Notes under the pieces: generated by a model | Databases searched by the model: none | What the model saw: the letters and a program-made list of their open reading frames with translations, nothing else | What the model was told of the DNA's origin: nothing | DNA from: Desulfobulbaceae bacterium | Lineage (GTDB): Bacteria > Desulfobacterota > Desulfobulbia > Desulfobulbales > Desulfurivibrionaceae | Reading direction: 5' to 3' | Assembly (NCBI GenBank): GCA_003517965.1 | Contig: DOZO01000049.1 | Coordinates: 1,621-19,027, forward strand | Length of the DNA stretch: 17,407 nt | Translations under genes and position numbers: made by a program | Shown: positions 7,383 to 14,358 of the stretch, one piece after another | How the letters are laid out: the number at the start of each line of letters is the position of its first letter | How positions within the stretch are numbered: the stretch's first letter is position 1

Positions 7383-9692
7383 TCAGAGGTTTCGCCCGAA
7401 ACGCAATGCCCGACCCACACCATCCAGGGAAAAGATGATCATCACCCTCTGGTCATCGGCAGTTTTGCTGGTTTCCAGGTCCATCATCCAGCAAGCAGGC
7501 TGATAGCTCAGACGAACCCGAGATTCCACCGTGTGATTTTCGGAAAATGACTTGACCAGATAAGCGTTGGCAATGAGGGTTTCGCTCAGGCGCATTCCCA
7601 GCGAACCGATTAGATCATGAGTCGACTCGCCAAGATCAGTATAAAAATAGGGGGCAACCATGCCGCTGTCCTTCAGATATCGATAATCAAGGCCAAGCGA
7701 ATGCCCACCGGTAAAACTGTAATTATTAAGCAATGCATATCTGCTCACCCCTTTCCCATACATGCTCACGTTGGCCTGATAACCGAGAACCCAGTTTGCC
7801 AGCGGAGACACGGCCGTCTCAAATCTTAGATCGGACCAGTCATACCTCTTCTCAGTGGCCCCAAGCCCTAAGGATACAGGATTGTCTTCCCGCAGATCAT
7901 AGGTCTGCATGATCTTGAACAGGCCAAGATTACGATCCCAGAAACCACCTTTATTATTGACACCGCCGATGGTGAAATAATTATTCAGCTGCCAGGTCAG
8001 CCAGTTTTTGCTTTCCAGACGGTCCACGCTGTCAAAATATCCCAAGGTATCACCAATATCTGGCAACTCCTGGGTTCTGGTCAGATATTCATAGATAAGA
8101 TTTGGCCGCACCAGATGCTCAAACCAATCAGCATTGCCAAGATTAAACTCACGCAGAAAGGTGGTGGCCATATTGCCGGCAAAATCGTAAGCTTGTCTAT
8201 CCTGAAAACTGTCTTTATCCCAGGAGGAATTGCCATAGGATTGCAGCTGGTAGGCAGTTTCTCTTACCCCGCCGCTAACCTTACCCTCAAGCCATCCACC
8301 TCGGGGCAGAAAGGTGATCAACTTGGGGTGCAGATCCAGACGCTGGGTGCCGACTCCCTCTGTCCGCCAATAATTTACATACTCAGTCTCCCAGGCCGCA
8401 CTTATCCTTGTCCCGCTGACAGGGACGCGTCCGGTGAAATCAAACCTGGGCAGCGCCTGCAGGGAACTGGTTGTCTGAGCCTGAAAGACAGGGGTTCCAT
8501 TAACCAGTTTGAGGTCATGAGCGGTATTCTGTCTGGTCCGCAATTCGGCGCTGGCCACCATATTAGGCCAGGATTTGATCAACTGCAGGGAAGATTCCCG
8601 TTCAAAAATGGTTTCCTCTCTAAGATCACGACCAAATTCATCAAGAAACAGGCGATTGCTCGCCATAAAACCAAAATAGCCGTCCCGGAATTCCTGCAGA
8701 TAATCTTGATCGGAAACAATATCGAGATCAAGCCTGCCGAGAAGATGGTCGCCAAAATCATGGTTGGCCTTGCCACGAAGCCAGTAACGATTTTTCTCGC
8801 TCCGAATAAGTCCATCATTCTTATATTCCTTGGTGAGATCTGCGCCATCGCGAAGGTCATCATGCAGATAACCGAGCATGAAGGTACCACGGGACTCCGG
8901 CCCTTTCACATACCGGAACTCTCCGCCATACTGGATGCCCCTCTTAGATAGATAACCGGGATAAAGAGTAGCATCCGTACTGGGTGAAATGTTGAGGAAC
9001 ACAGGCACCATGAGACCGAATCCACTCCGGCTGGAGTTTGACCATTCCGGAAAGAGCACGCCGGTTTCCCGTTTGGTTTTGGCAGGAAAGGTGAGATATG
9101 GGGTATAGGCCAGGGGTGCATCCTTTACATGAAAAACGGCATTAGTCATATGAGCCATGCCATCCAGCGTGAGGTTGGTCGTAGTGCTGGTAAACGACCA
9201 GGGCGGGTTTGCACCCTCCTCTGGCTTACAGGCGGTAACCCAACCCTTTTTCAGGGTGTAACTGAACTCCCCCGTTTTTATCACCTCTTTGCCGGTGACA
9301 AACATATGAGTTTCGGGCAGGAAGATGGTAGAATCAGTAAAGGTGCCTGTTTCGCCTTCAAGATCCATATCCGCGCTATTAGCGGTGATCTCGTCTGCGC
9401 CAGAAAGAATATAAACATTGCCCCGGGCCTTAACTGTGCCTCGTTCCTTATCATAACGAGCCCAGTCTGCCCTGACAAACATCCTGTCTGCCCCCTGACT
9501 CTTGGGCCGAATCATAATAACATTGCCTTCGGCCAGGATACTGTCTGGATCATTAAGACGAACAAGGCTGTCCGCCGTAATCTCCCAGGGAACAGGCCTG
9601 GCCAACGCTGAGTCGGGGCCAAAGCCAAACAGAGCGGCCAAGATCAGCACGATACACAGGACGCCGCTTGAAGTTATCCTTCTTTCTATCAT
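7383..9692 (-). CDS. lptD: LPS assembly outer-membrane protein LptD (OstA/Imp)
   Basis: LptD is the outer-membrane barrel which, with LptE, inserts lipopolysaccharide into the outer leaflet. I place the start at the ATG at 9692. It gives a good signal peptide (MIERRITSSG, a hydrophobic run, cut near SALA) and has GGAAG just upstream, although only 2 bases from the ATG. An open ATG at 9731 would add 13 residues and overlap ilvD. The mature protein has an OstA-type jellyroll (ITADSLVRL, ILAEGNVIM, ANSADMDLEG), followed by a large beta-barrel rich in alternating aromatic strands, ending in RFGRNL. Length is 769 residues (784 in E. coli). It has only two Cys after the signal, C155 and C734. The gene follows ilvD by 22 bases and precedes the DHH gene by 26. 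Confidence 0.94.
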   Translation of the reverse strand: MIERRITSSGVLCIVLILAALFGFGPDSALARPVPWEITADSLVRLNDPDSILAEGNVIMIRPKSQGADRMFVRADWARYDKERGTVKARGNVYILSGADEITANSADMDLEGETGTFTDSTIFLPETHMFVTGKEVIKTGEFSYTLKKGWVTACKPEEGANPPWSFTSTTTNLTLDGMAHMTNAVFHVKDAPLAYTPYLTFPAKTKRETGVLFPEWSNSSRSGFGLMVPVFLNISPSTDATLYPGYLSKRGIQYGGEFRYVKGPESRGTFMLGYLHDDLRDGADLTKEYKNDGLIRSEKNRYWLRGKANHDFGDHLLGRLDLDIVSDQDYLQEFRDGYFGFMASNRLFLDEFGRDLREETIFERESSLQLIKSWPNMVASAELRTRQNTAHDLKLVNGTPVFQAQTTSSLQALPRFDFTGRVPVSGTRISAAWETEYVNYWRTEGVGTQRLDLHPKLITFLPRGGWLEGKVSGGVRETAYQLQSYGNSSWDKDSFQDRQAYDFAGNMATTFLREFNLGNADWFEHLVRPNLIYEYLTRTQELPDIGDTLGYFDSVDRLESKNWLTWQLNNYFTIGGVNNKGGFWDRNLGLFKIMQTYDLREDNPVSLGLGATEKRYDWSDLRFETAVSPLANWVLGYQANVSMYGKGVSRYALLNNYSFTGGHSLGLDYRYLKDSGMVAPYFYTDLGESTHDLIGSLGMRLSETLIANAYLVKSFSENHTVESRVRLSYQPACWMMDLETSKTADDQRVMIIFSLDGVGRALRFGRNL

Positions 9693-9714
9693 ATCTTCCA
9701 CATCAGATGCGAGG

Positions 9715-11400
9715 CTAAGCGGAGACATCATCTCGCAGAACCGCGCCAGTGCTGCCAGAAGTCACCAGTCTGGCATAACGAGCCACGTAACCGGTAGTAA
9801 TTTTCGGCGCGGGAGGCTGCCAGTTATGCTGTCGCTGGGCCAGAATCCCTTCCGCAACAACCAGTTCTATGGACTTATTCCTGATATCAATGATAATTCG
9901 ATCGCCTTCTTCAATAAAGGCAATGGGCCCGCCATCAGCCGCTTCCGGCGAAACATGACCGATACAGGCTCCCTTGGTTCCGCCGCTGAAACGTCCGTCG
10001 GTGATCAGAGCCACGCTATTGCCAAGCCCCATGCCAACAATGGCCGAGGTTGGGGAGAGCATCTCCGGCATGCCGGGGCCTCCCTTGGGGCCGCAATAGC
10101 GGATAACCACCACATCTCCGGCTTTGATCTTACCGCCCAGAATAGCGGCCTGAGCCTCGTCCTCTGACTCAAACACCCGAGCCGGGCCGCTGTGCTTGAG
10201 CATCTCTTCAGACACGGCTGACTGCTTGACCACGCAGCCATCCGGGGCCAAATTCCCGTAGAGCACAGCGATACCGCCAAATTTATGGTAGGGATCATCC
10301 ACGGGTCGAATAATGTCGGCATCCCGTACTCGAACCTTTTCCAGATTTTCGCACAGGGTTTTGCCGGTAACAGTCATGACCTCCAGATTAAGCCCGGCCT
10401 TGGTGTTGACCAGTTCCCGCATCACCGCCGGCACCCCGCCAGCCTCGTCCAGTTGCTGCAGACTGTGCGGCCCGCCAGGAATCAGGCTGCAGAGATGAGG
10501 CACCCGCTCGCTCACTTCATTGAACAGGGCCAGGGGCAGATCCACTCCTGCCTCCCTGGCTATGGCAGGGACATGCAGCACCGTATTGGTGGAGCAACCC
10601 AGAGCCATGTCGATGGCCATGGCGTTTTCAAAGGCGGCACGGGTAGCAATATCCCGGGGGCGGATGTCCTCGGCCAGAAGGTGCATCACCGCCATGCCCG
10701 CCTCCTTGGCCAGCCTGATTCTGGCCGCCGCTACCGCCGGGATAGTGCCGTTACCCGGCAGGCCAAGACCAATCGCCTCGGTAAGACAGTTCATCGAATT
10801 AGCAGTAAACATCCCGGCACAAGAGCCACAACCTGGACAGGCATGATCTTCAAGTTCGTCCAGTTCTTCAGCGCTCATGGTATCGGCCTTCACTCGGCCA
10901 ACCCCTTCAAACACGCTGACCAGATGCACATCCTTGCCCCGAAAACGACCAGTAAGCATGGGACCGCCGCTCACCATGATGGCCGGAATATTGACCCGCA
11001 GCATGGCCATGAGCATTCCAGGCGTCACCTTGTCGCAGTTGGGAATCAGCACCATAGCGTCAAAGGGATGAGCCATTGCCATGATCTCCACCGAGTCGGC
11101 GATGATCTCGCGACTGGCCAGAGAATACTTCATGCCCTTGTGATTCATGGCCAGACCATCGCAAACCCCGATAGTCCCAAAGGCGATTGGGGTGCCCCCG
11201 GCAATACGAACCCCGGTTTTAACCGCCTCCAGAATCTTGTCAAGATGCATATGACCGGGGACAATCTCACTGTGCGCGTGGGCAATCCCGATCAAAGGGC
11301 GCCTGATTTCCTCGTTGGTATAGCCCATGGCCTTCAACAAAGAGCGATGTGGCGCCCGCTCCACCCCTTTGCGTAATGCATCACTGCGCATCTTTTTCAT
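9715..11400 (-). CDS. ilvD: Dihydroxy-acid dehydratase
   Basis: It dehydrates 2,3-dihydroxy-isovalerate and 2,3-dihydroxy-3-methylvalerate to the keto acids that precede valine, leucine and isoleucine. Length is 561 residues (family about 555-620). Family signatures are NCDKVTPGMLMAML with C122 and K124, and CPGCGSCAGMFTANSMN with Cys at 188, 191 and 194, both providing iron-sulfur ligands. GRFSGGTKGACIGHVSPEA near the C-terminus is the substrate-domain motif. The position of the first cluster Cys of [2Fe-2S] plant-type enzymes is VPGH here (Gly49), as in E. coli, suggesting an oxygen-sensitive [4Fe-4S] type (inference). Met4 (MRSDALRKG) is an equally good start, and neither has a strong Shine-Dalgarno. 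It leads the ilvD-lptD-DHH-mltB cluster and has its own promoter. Confidence 0.95.
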   Translation of the reverse strand: MKKMRSDALRKGVERAPHRSLLKAMGYTNEEIRRPLIGIAHAHSEIVPGHMHLDKILEAVKTGVRIAGGTPIAFGTIGVCDGLAMNHKGMKYSLASREIIADSVEIMAMAHPFDAMVLIPNCDKVTPGMLMAMLRVNIPAIMVSGGPMLTGRFRGKDVHLVSVFEGVGRVKADTMSAEELDELEDHACPGCGSCAGMFTANSMNCLTEAIGLGLPGNGTIPAVAAARIRLAKEAGMAVMHLLAEDIRPRDIATRAAFENAMAIDMALGCSTNTVLHVPAIAREAGVDLPLALFNEVSERVPHLCSLIPGGPHSLQQLDEAGGVPAVMRELVNTKAGLNLEVMTVTGKTLCENLEKVRVRDADIIRPVDDPYHKFGGIAVLYGNLAPDGCVVKQSAVSEEMLKHSGPARVFESEDEAQAAILGGKIKAGDVVVIRYCGPKGGPGMPEMLSPTSAIVGMGLGNSVALITDGRFSGGTKGACIGHVSPEAADGGPIAFIEEGDRIIIDIRNKSIELVVAEGILAQRQHNWQPPAPKITTGYVARYARLVTSGSTGAVLRDDVSA

Positions 11401-11454
11401 AGATCGATTCCCATCAATTGTTCTGGATTTCTTATTTCTTCGCCAAAAAAATAA

Positions 11455-11482
11455 ATACTATCAGGCCGCCGCCTGCTGTCAA
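11455..11482 (-). promoter_or_regulatory. Sigma70-type promoter of ilvD with a dyad in the spacer
   Basis: On the minus strand a perfect TTGACA (complement of 11477-11482) is followed after 16 bases by TAGTAT (complement of 11455-11460), about 55 bases upstream of the ilvD ATG. The spacer holds the inverted repeat CAGGC-N4-GCCTG (11462-11475), which could be an operator for a dimeric repressor. It probably drives the four-gene minus-strand cluster. Confidence 0.55.
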
Positions 11483-11559
11483 GGCAAAAGTCTCAAGCTG
11501 CCATGTTATTGCGGCTTTTTACTGATTTTAATAAAGCATTATTTTTTGCAAATTTTTTC

Positions 11560-11589
11560 TTGACACGTTCGGCAGGTGCAAAGTATATT
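11560..11589 (+). promoter_or_regulatory. Sigma70-type promoter of the arsR-family gene
   Basis: TTGACA (11560-11565) and TATATT (11584-11589) are separated by 18 bases, preceded by an A/T-rich stretch that could act as an UP element. Transcription would start near 11596, about 48 bases before the ATG. Confidence 0.6.
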
Positions 11590-11610
11590 CATTAAATATC
11601 GTAATATGCC

Positions 11611-11626
11611 AATATATCAATATATC
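11611..11626 (+). promoter_or_regulatory. Candidate ArsR-type operator (AT-rich tandem/inverted repeat)
   Basis: AATATATC occurs twice in tandem (11611-11618 and 11619-11626). The same bases contain ATATAT-CA-ATATAT, a dyad. It lies between the likely transcription start and the arsR ATG, the usual place for autoregulation by ArsR-family dimers, which often bind AT-rich palindromes. Assignment is by position and shape only. Confidence 0.4.
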
Positions 11627-11643
11627 TATTTTACCAAACAATT

Positions 11644-11961
11644 ATGAATACTGCGTGCTCAGAGCTTGAATTACTGGATATGAAAGTGCTGGAGAAAGCG
11701 GCCGAATGCCTACGCAGCCTCTCCCATCCCCATCGTCTCAGAATGATCCAGATCCTGCTCCAGACGCCGAGCACGGTCGGGGACCTGGCCGCAGCCTGCG
11801 AGATCCCAAGCAACATGGCCTCCGAGCACCTTCGCCTATTGAAGGATCGGAGCTTTCTGGCCAGCGAACGTCAGGGGCGCAATGTCTATTATCACATTGC
11901 CGAACCAGGGCTGGCCAGCATCATGCAATGCGTGACTATGCGTTACGGAAACAACCAATAG
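11644..11961 (+). CDS. ArsR/SmtB-family winged-helix transcriptional regulator
   Basis: A 105-residue dimeric wHTH repressor of the ArsR/SmtB type. The family layout is clear: ALxHPxRLRI-like LSHPHRLRMIQILL (26-39), the helix-turn-helix TVGDLAAACEIPSNMASEHLRLLK (44-67), and the wing SERQGRNVYYHIAEPG (74-89). The arsenic-sensing CxC motif of helix 3 is absent. Cysteines are at 5, 22, 52 and 96; C22 (first helix) and C96 (last helix) could form a thiol or metal site across the dimer, as in some other family members, but this is a guess. The ATG at 11644 has no visible Shine-Dalgarno, and an internal ATG at residue 13 is no better. It is followed on the same strand by a porin gene, which it may control. 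Confidence 0.88.
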   Translation: MNTACSELELLDMKVLEKAAECLRSLSHPHRLRMIQILLQTPSTVGDLAAACEIPSNMASEHLRLLKDRSFLASERQGRNVYYHIAEPGLASIMQCVTMRYGNNQ

Positions 11962-11963
11962 AC

Positions 11964-12110
11964 GTTGCCGTTCTTAGGAGCCGTGCAGAAATAACTTGTA
12001 CTATTTTGCCTTAACTTTACGGCTCCTTATGCCGTATGGGCAAGACTCTATGTCCAACATTTTACTCAACGGTTTATTTCCATGAGGAGCGTTGCCGGAT
12101 GGCCGGCAAC
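11964..12110 (+). promoter_or_regulatory. Structured leader between arsR and the porin with competing hairpins
   Basis: AGGAGCCGT (11976-11984) pairs exactly with ACGGCTCCT (12019-12027). Nested inside, GCAGAA (11985-11990) can pair with TTTTGC (12004-12009). The right arm can instead form TACGGC-N7-GCCGTA (12018-12023 with 12031-12036). Nearer the gene, GTTGCCGG (12091-12098) pairs exactly with CCGGCAAC (12103-12110) around ATGG, and the same right arm could pair with GTTGCCG at 11964-11970. Mutually exclusive pairings are typical of cis-acting leaders, but no T-run follows any stem and no known riboswitch was recognised. An insertion-sequence end or MITE is the main alternative. Confidence 0.4.
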
Positions 12111-12142
12111 GGGTGATAAATTCACAAAAAGGAGAACGTGGG

Positions 12143-14104
12143 ATGAGAAAGAAAATTTCTACATTGGCGCTGGCCAGTCTTCTGGCCATGCCTGCCTTGG
12201 CTTCCGCCGCGGACGCCCAGACAGACATGCAGGCCAAGATCGATGCCATGAGCAGGCAGATCGAACAGATGAAGGCCCAGATGGCGGAAATCAAAGCCTC
12301 GCAGACACAGAAGTTCGAGGATTTTGAGGCAAAATCTGAAAAATGGGATCTGGCCTCCCGCTTTCAGTGGTCCGGTGATATCAGGAACCGGGTGGATATA
12401 CACACCGCGGACACATCATCCTATTATAAGGCCACGAGTGTTGGTATGGGGATAAATGACTTTGTCACTGTACAGCCGGTTGTGGCAGCTGCAGCTGCAG
12501 GTGCAGGTTGGGCAGACATAAATGCAATGCTCGCAGCCTTGGGTGGTGCTTTAGCAAATCCGGCCGCCCTGCAAGCAGCTCTGGGTGGTGCGGGTGCCTT
12601 GACCACTGCACAAGCAACAGCATTGTGGTCCATGTTTACCAATGGGGAGGTGCAAACAATGTTGGGTGGTATGGGTGCGTTGCCGACCACTGCAATCACG
12701 AACGCGATGGCATCTCCTCAAGCGCTTGCCGGGTTAATGAAAAATCTCTCTCCTGCCGCCAGGGCTTCTATTTTTACAAACATGGCTTATACCCCGACCG
12801 CAGCCGCCACCTATGACAACGACACCCTGTACACCACCCGGTTACGTCTGAACCTGCGAGCCAAGGCCACCGAAGATGTTGAGGTCAAGGCCCGGATCGT
12901 GGGCTACAAGGCTTGGGGCATGCAGGATTCCCCCACTCCGGAGCAGGATCAAGATGGTGTTCATAATACCGACAGTCCTTACTTCCTGAACTCCCGCTCC
13001 TTTGATGGCACCACAGGCCGTCAACCCGGCAACAATCTGCTGATCCTCGACCGGGCCTACATGAACTGGAACAATATCGGCGGATTGCCGGTATGGTTCT
13101 CCGCCGGTCGGCGTCCCACCACCGATGGTCCACCCGCCCATCTGCGCATGAACAGCGACGAACGGATGGCTACTCCGGTTGCCTACATGGATTACCCATT
13201 TGACGGGGCTACCCTGGGCTATGCTTACAATAACCTCTTCGGTATCGAAGATGCTCCGGGGCGCATCCGCTTCTGCTATGGTCGTGGCTTTGAAGCTGGT
13301 CCACAGCAGAAAAATACCGGACTCAGCGATGTTGACTTTGCCGGTTTGAACTGGGATGTTTACAGTAAGGGCAATCGTTTTTTCAACATTCAGTCCTTCG
13401 GTGCCTTCAACATCTTTAACGTACCAGGCGACACCGTTTTCCCCAACCCGCTGGAGAGCGCACAAAAAACAGCATACGATGCTAATATCGCAGCCGGAAT
13501 TGCAGGAACATCTTTTGGGGCGAGCAACCCTGCCAATACCTACCTTGATCGAAAAAACATGGGTAATATCTGGCAGACCGCTGCGGTGTTTATGGATAAA
13601 TACCAAAACCTGAACTACTTTCTAACCGGTGGCTGGAGCCATACCCAACCCAAGGGCATGGACGAGATGGGCACCTCTCTGCTGAACGATTTCTGGAATC
13701 CGCTTGAAAGCAAGGATGGCTACAGCTTTGCTCTTGGCGTACGTTACGACATACCTGACAGCGGACTCAAGCTCGGCGCCGAATTCAACCACGGTTCCAA
13801 GAACTGGCTGGCCTTTGCTCCTGGTCATGATGATATGTATTCCAGCAAAATGGCAACCCGCGGTAATGTTTATGAGGTCTACGGTATCTACGACATTCCT
13901 TCTGGCGAGGCTATTTCCAAATATGGCAAAGCCTGGATGCGTCTCGGGTTCCAGCATTATGATTACGATTACACCTACAGTGGCATGTGGCTCGGCACCC
14001 CGAACAAGATCGGAGATATAAAGAACGATCCGCTCGCTGCCCAATTTTATGCTCCCATTGAATCAATGAATCAGGTGTACCTGACCTTTGAGGCTTCTTT
14101 CTAA
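12143..14104 (+). CDS. Outer-membrane porin, DUF3373-like, with N-terminal coiled coil and Ala/Gly-rich insert
   Basis: A 653-residue beta-barrel protein, probably a solute channel. The ATG at 12143 has AAGGAG 8 bases upstream and gives a clean signal peptide (MRKKISTLALASLLAMPALA, cut near ASA-AD). A start 17 codons earlier has no such signal. Residues 25-62 form a coiled-coil-like stretch (MQAKIDAMSRQIEQMKAQMAEI), as in porins with a periplasmic stalk. Then come barrel strands including LRLNLRAKATEDVEVKARI, LILDRAYMNWNNI and WFSAGRRPTTDGP, typical of DUF3373 proteins, and the chain ends in Phe (YLTFEASF), the BamA recognition signal. Residues about 97-222 are an Ala/Gly-rich, repeat-bearing insert in what should be a loop between early strands. 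No substrate can be named. Expression may depend on the ArsR-family gene and the leader upstream. Confidence 0.85.
   Translation: MRKKISTLALASLLAMPALASAADAQTDMQAKIDAMSRQIEQMKAQMAEIKASQTQKFEDFEAKSEKWDLASRFQWSGDIRNRVDIHTADTSSYYKATSVGMGINDFVTVQPVVAAAAAGAGWADINAMLAALGGALANPAALQAALGGAGALTTAQATALWSMFTNGEVQTMLGGMGALPTTAITNAMASPQALAGLMKNLSPAARASIFTNMAYTPTAAATYDNDTLYTTRLRLNLRAKATEDVEVKARIVGYKAWGMQDSPTPEQDQDGVHNTDSPYFLNSRSFDGTTGRQPGNNLLILDRAYMNWNNIGGLPVWFSAGRRPTTDGPPAHLRMNSDERMATPVAYMDYPFDGATLGYAYNNLFGIEDAPGRIRFCYGRGFEAGPQQKNTGLSDVDFAGLNWDVYSKGNRFFNIQSFGAFNIFNVPGDTVFPNPLESAQKTAYDANIAAGIAGTSFGASNPANTYLDRKNMGNIWQTAAVFMDKYQNLNYFLTGGWSHTQPKGMDEMGTSLLNDFWNPLESKDGYSFALGVRYDIPDSGLKLGAEFNHGSKNWLAFAPGHDDMYSSKMATRGNVYEVYGIYDIPSGEAISKYGKAWMRLGFQHYDYDYTYSGMWLGTPNKIGDIKNDPLAAQFYAPIESMNQVYLTFEASF
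12539..12697 (+). repeat. Degenerate coding repeats in the porin insert
   Basis: A unit beginning TTGGGTGGT or CTGGGTGGT occurs at 12539, 12581 and 12662. The last two extend to about 33 bases and encode LGGAGALTTA and LGGMGALPTTA, differing by a few substitutions and one codon. This suggests growth of the loop by internal duplication. Confidence 0.6.
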
Positions 14105-14144
14105 TCCAGTTTTTTTGTGGCACCTGTTGCTTGTTTAAAACAAT

Positions 14145-14180
14145 AAGGGGGGGGGATGGCTTGCGCCATCCCCCCCCCTT
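14145..14180 (+). terminator. Intrinsic terminator-like hairpin with a G9/C9 stem after the porin
   Basis: AAGGGGGGGGGATGGC (14145-14160) and GCCATCCCCCCCCCTT (14165-14180) are exact reverse complements: a perfect 16-bp stem with a TTGC loop, 40 bases after the porin stop, followed by only a short T tract (TTT at 14179-14181). The homopolymer arms are striking, and their matched lengths argue for a kept structure. It likely ends the porin transcript. Confidence 0.75.
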
Positions 14181-14358
14181 TACGTATTAGAACGCACAAA
14201 GTAATTGCGAGTTCAACAAATTTGCCTTGCCAAGAACCCAGGATTGTTATACCTTGCCAGACAAGAAAAAATCCCTACCAGCGGAGGAAAACACTCCTGC
14301 AACCCTTGACACCCAGACCTTTATCCTCAGCCGCTTCGCCGCGGACCCGTAAAACTCC
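14181..14358 (+). other. Intergenic leader before the radical SAM gene
   Basis: This stretch between the porin terminator and the radical SAM start holds no convincing gene. The frame 14227-14352 is open (41 codons from a TTG) and ends 6 bases before the radical SAM ATG, with coding-like content at its end (TFILSRFAADP), but it has no good start or Shine-Dalgarno. TTGACA at 14306-14311 lacks a -10. Confidence 0.4.

Noticed and set aside
8115..8951. Plus-strand open frame of 278 codons opposite lptD
   Set aside because: Antisense to a well-supported lptD with no family features or ribosome binding site.
10285..11376. Plus-strand open frame of 363 codons opposite ilvD
   Set aside because: Its length comes from codon bias of ilvD; the His- and Gln-rich translation has no recognisable motif.
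12092..12142. Upstream start for the porin (17 extra codons)
   Set aside because: It would hide the signal peptide, lies in the 12091-12110 hairpin and has a poorer ribosome binding site than the ATG at 12143.
14227..14352. Small open frame ending just before the radical SAM gene
   Set aside because: It has only a TTG start, no Shine-Dalgarno and no known family; kept as a note in the intergenic entry, not called as a gene.
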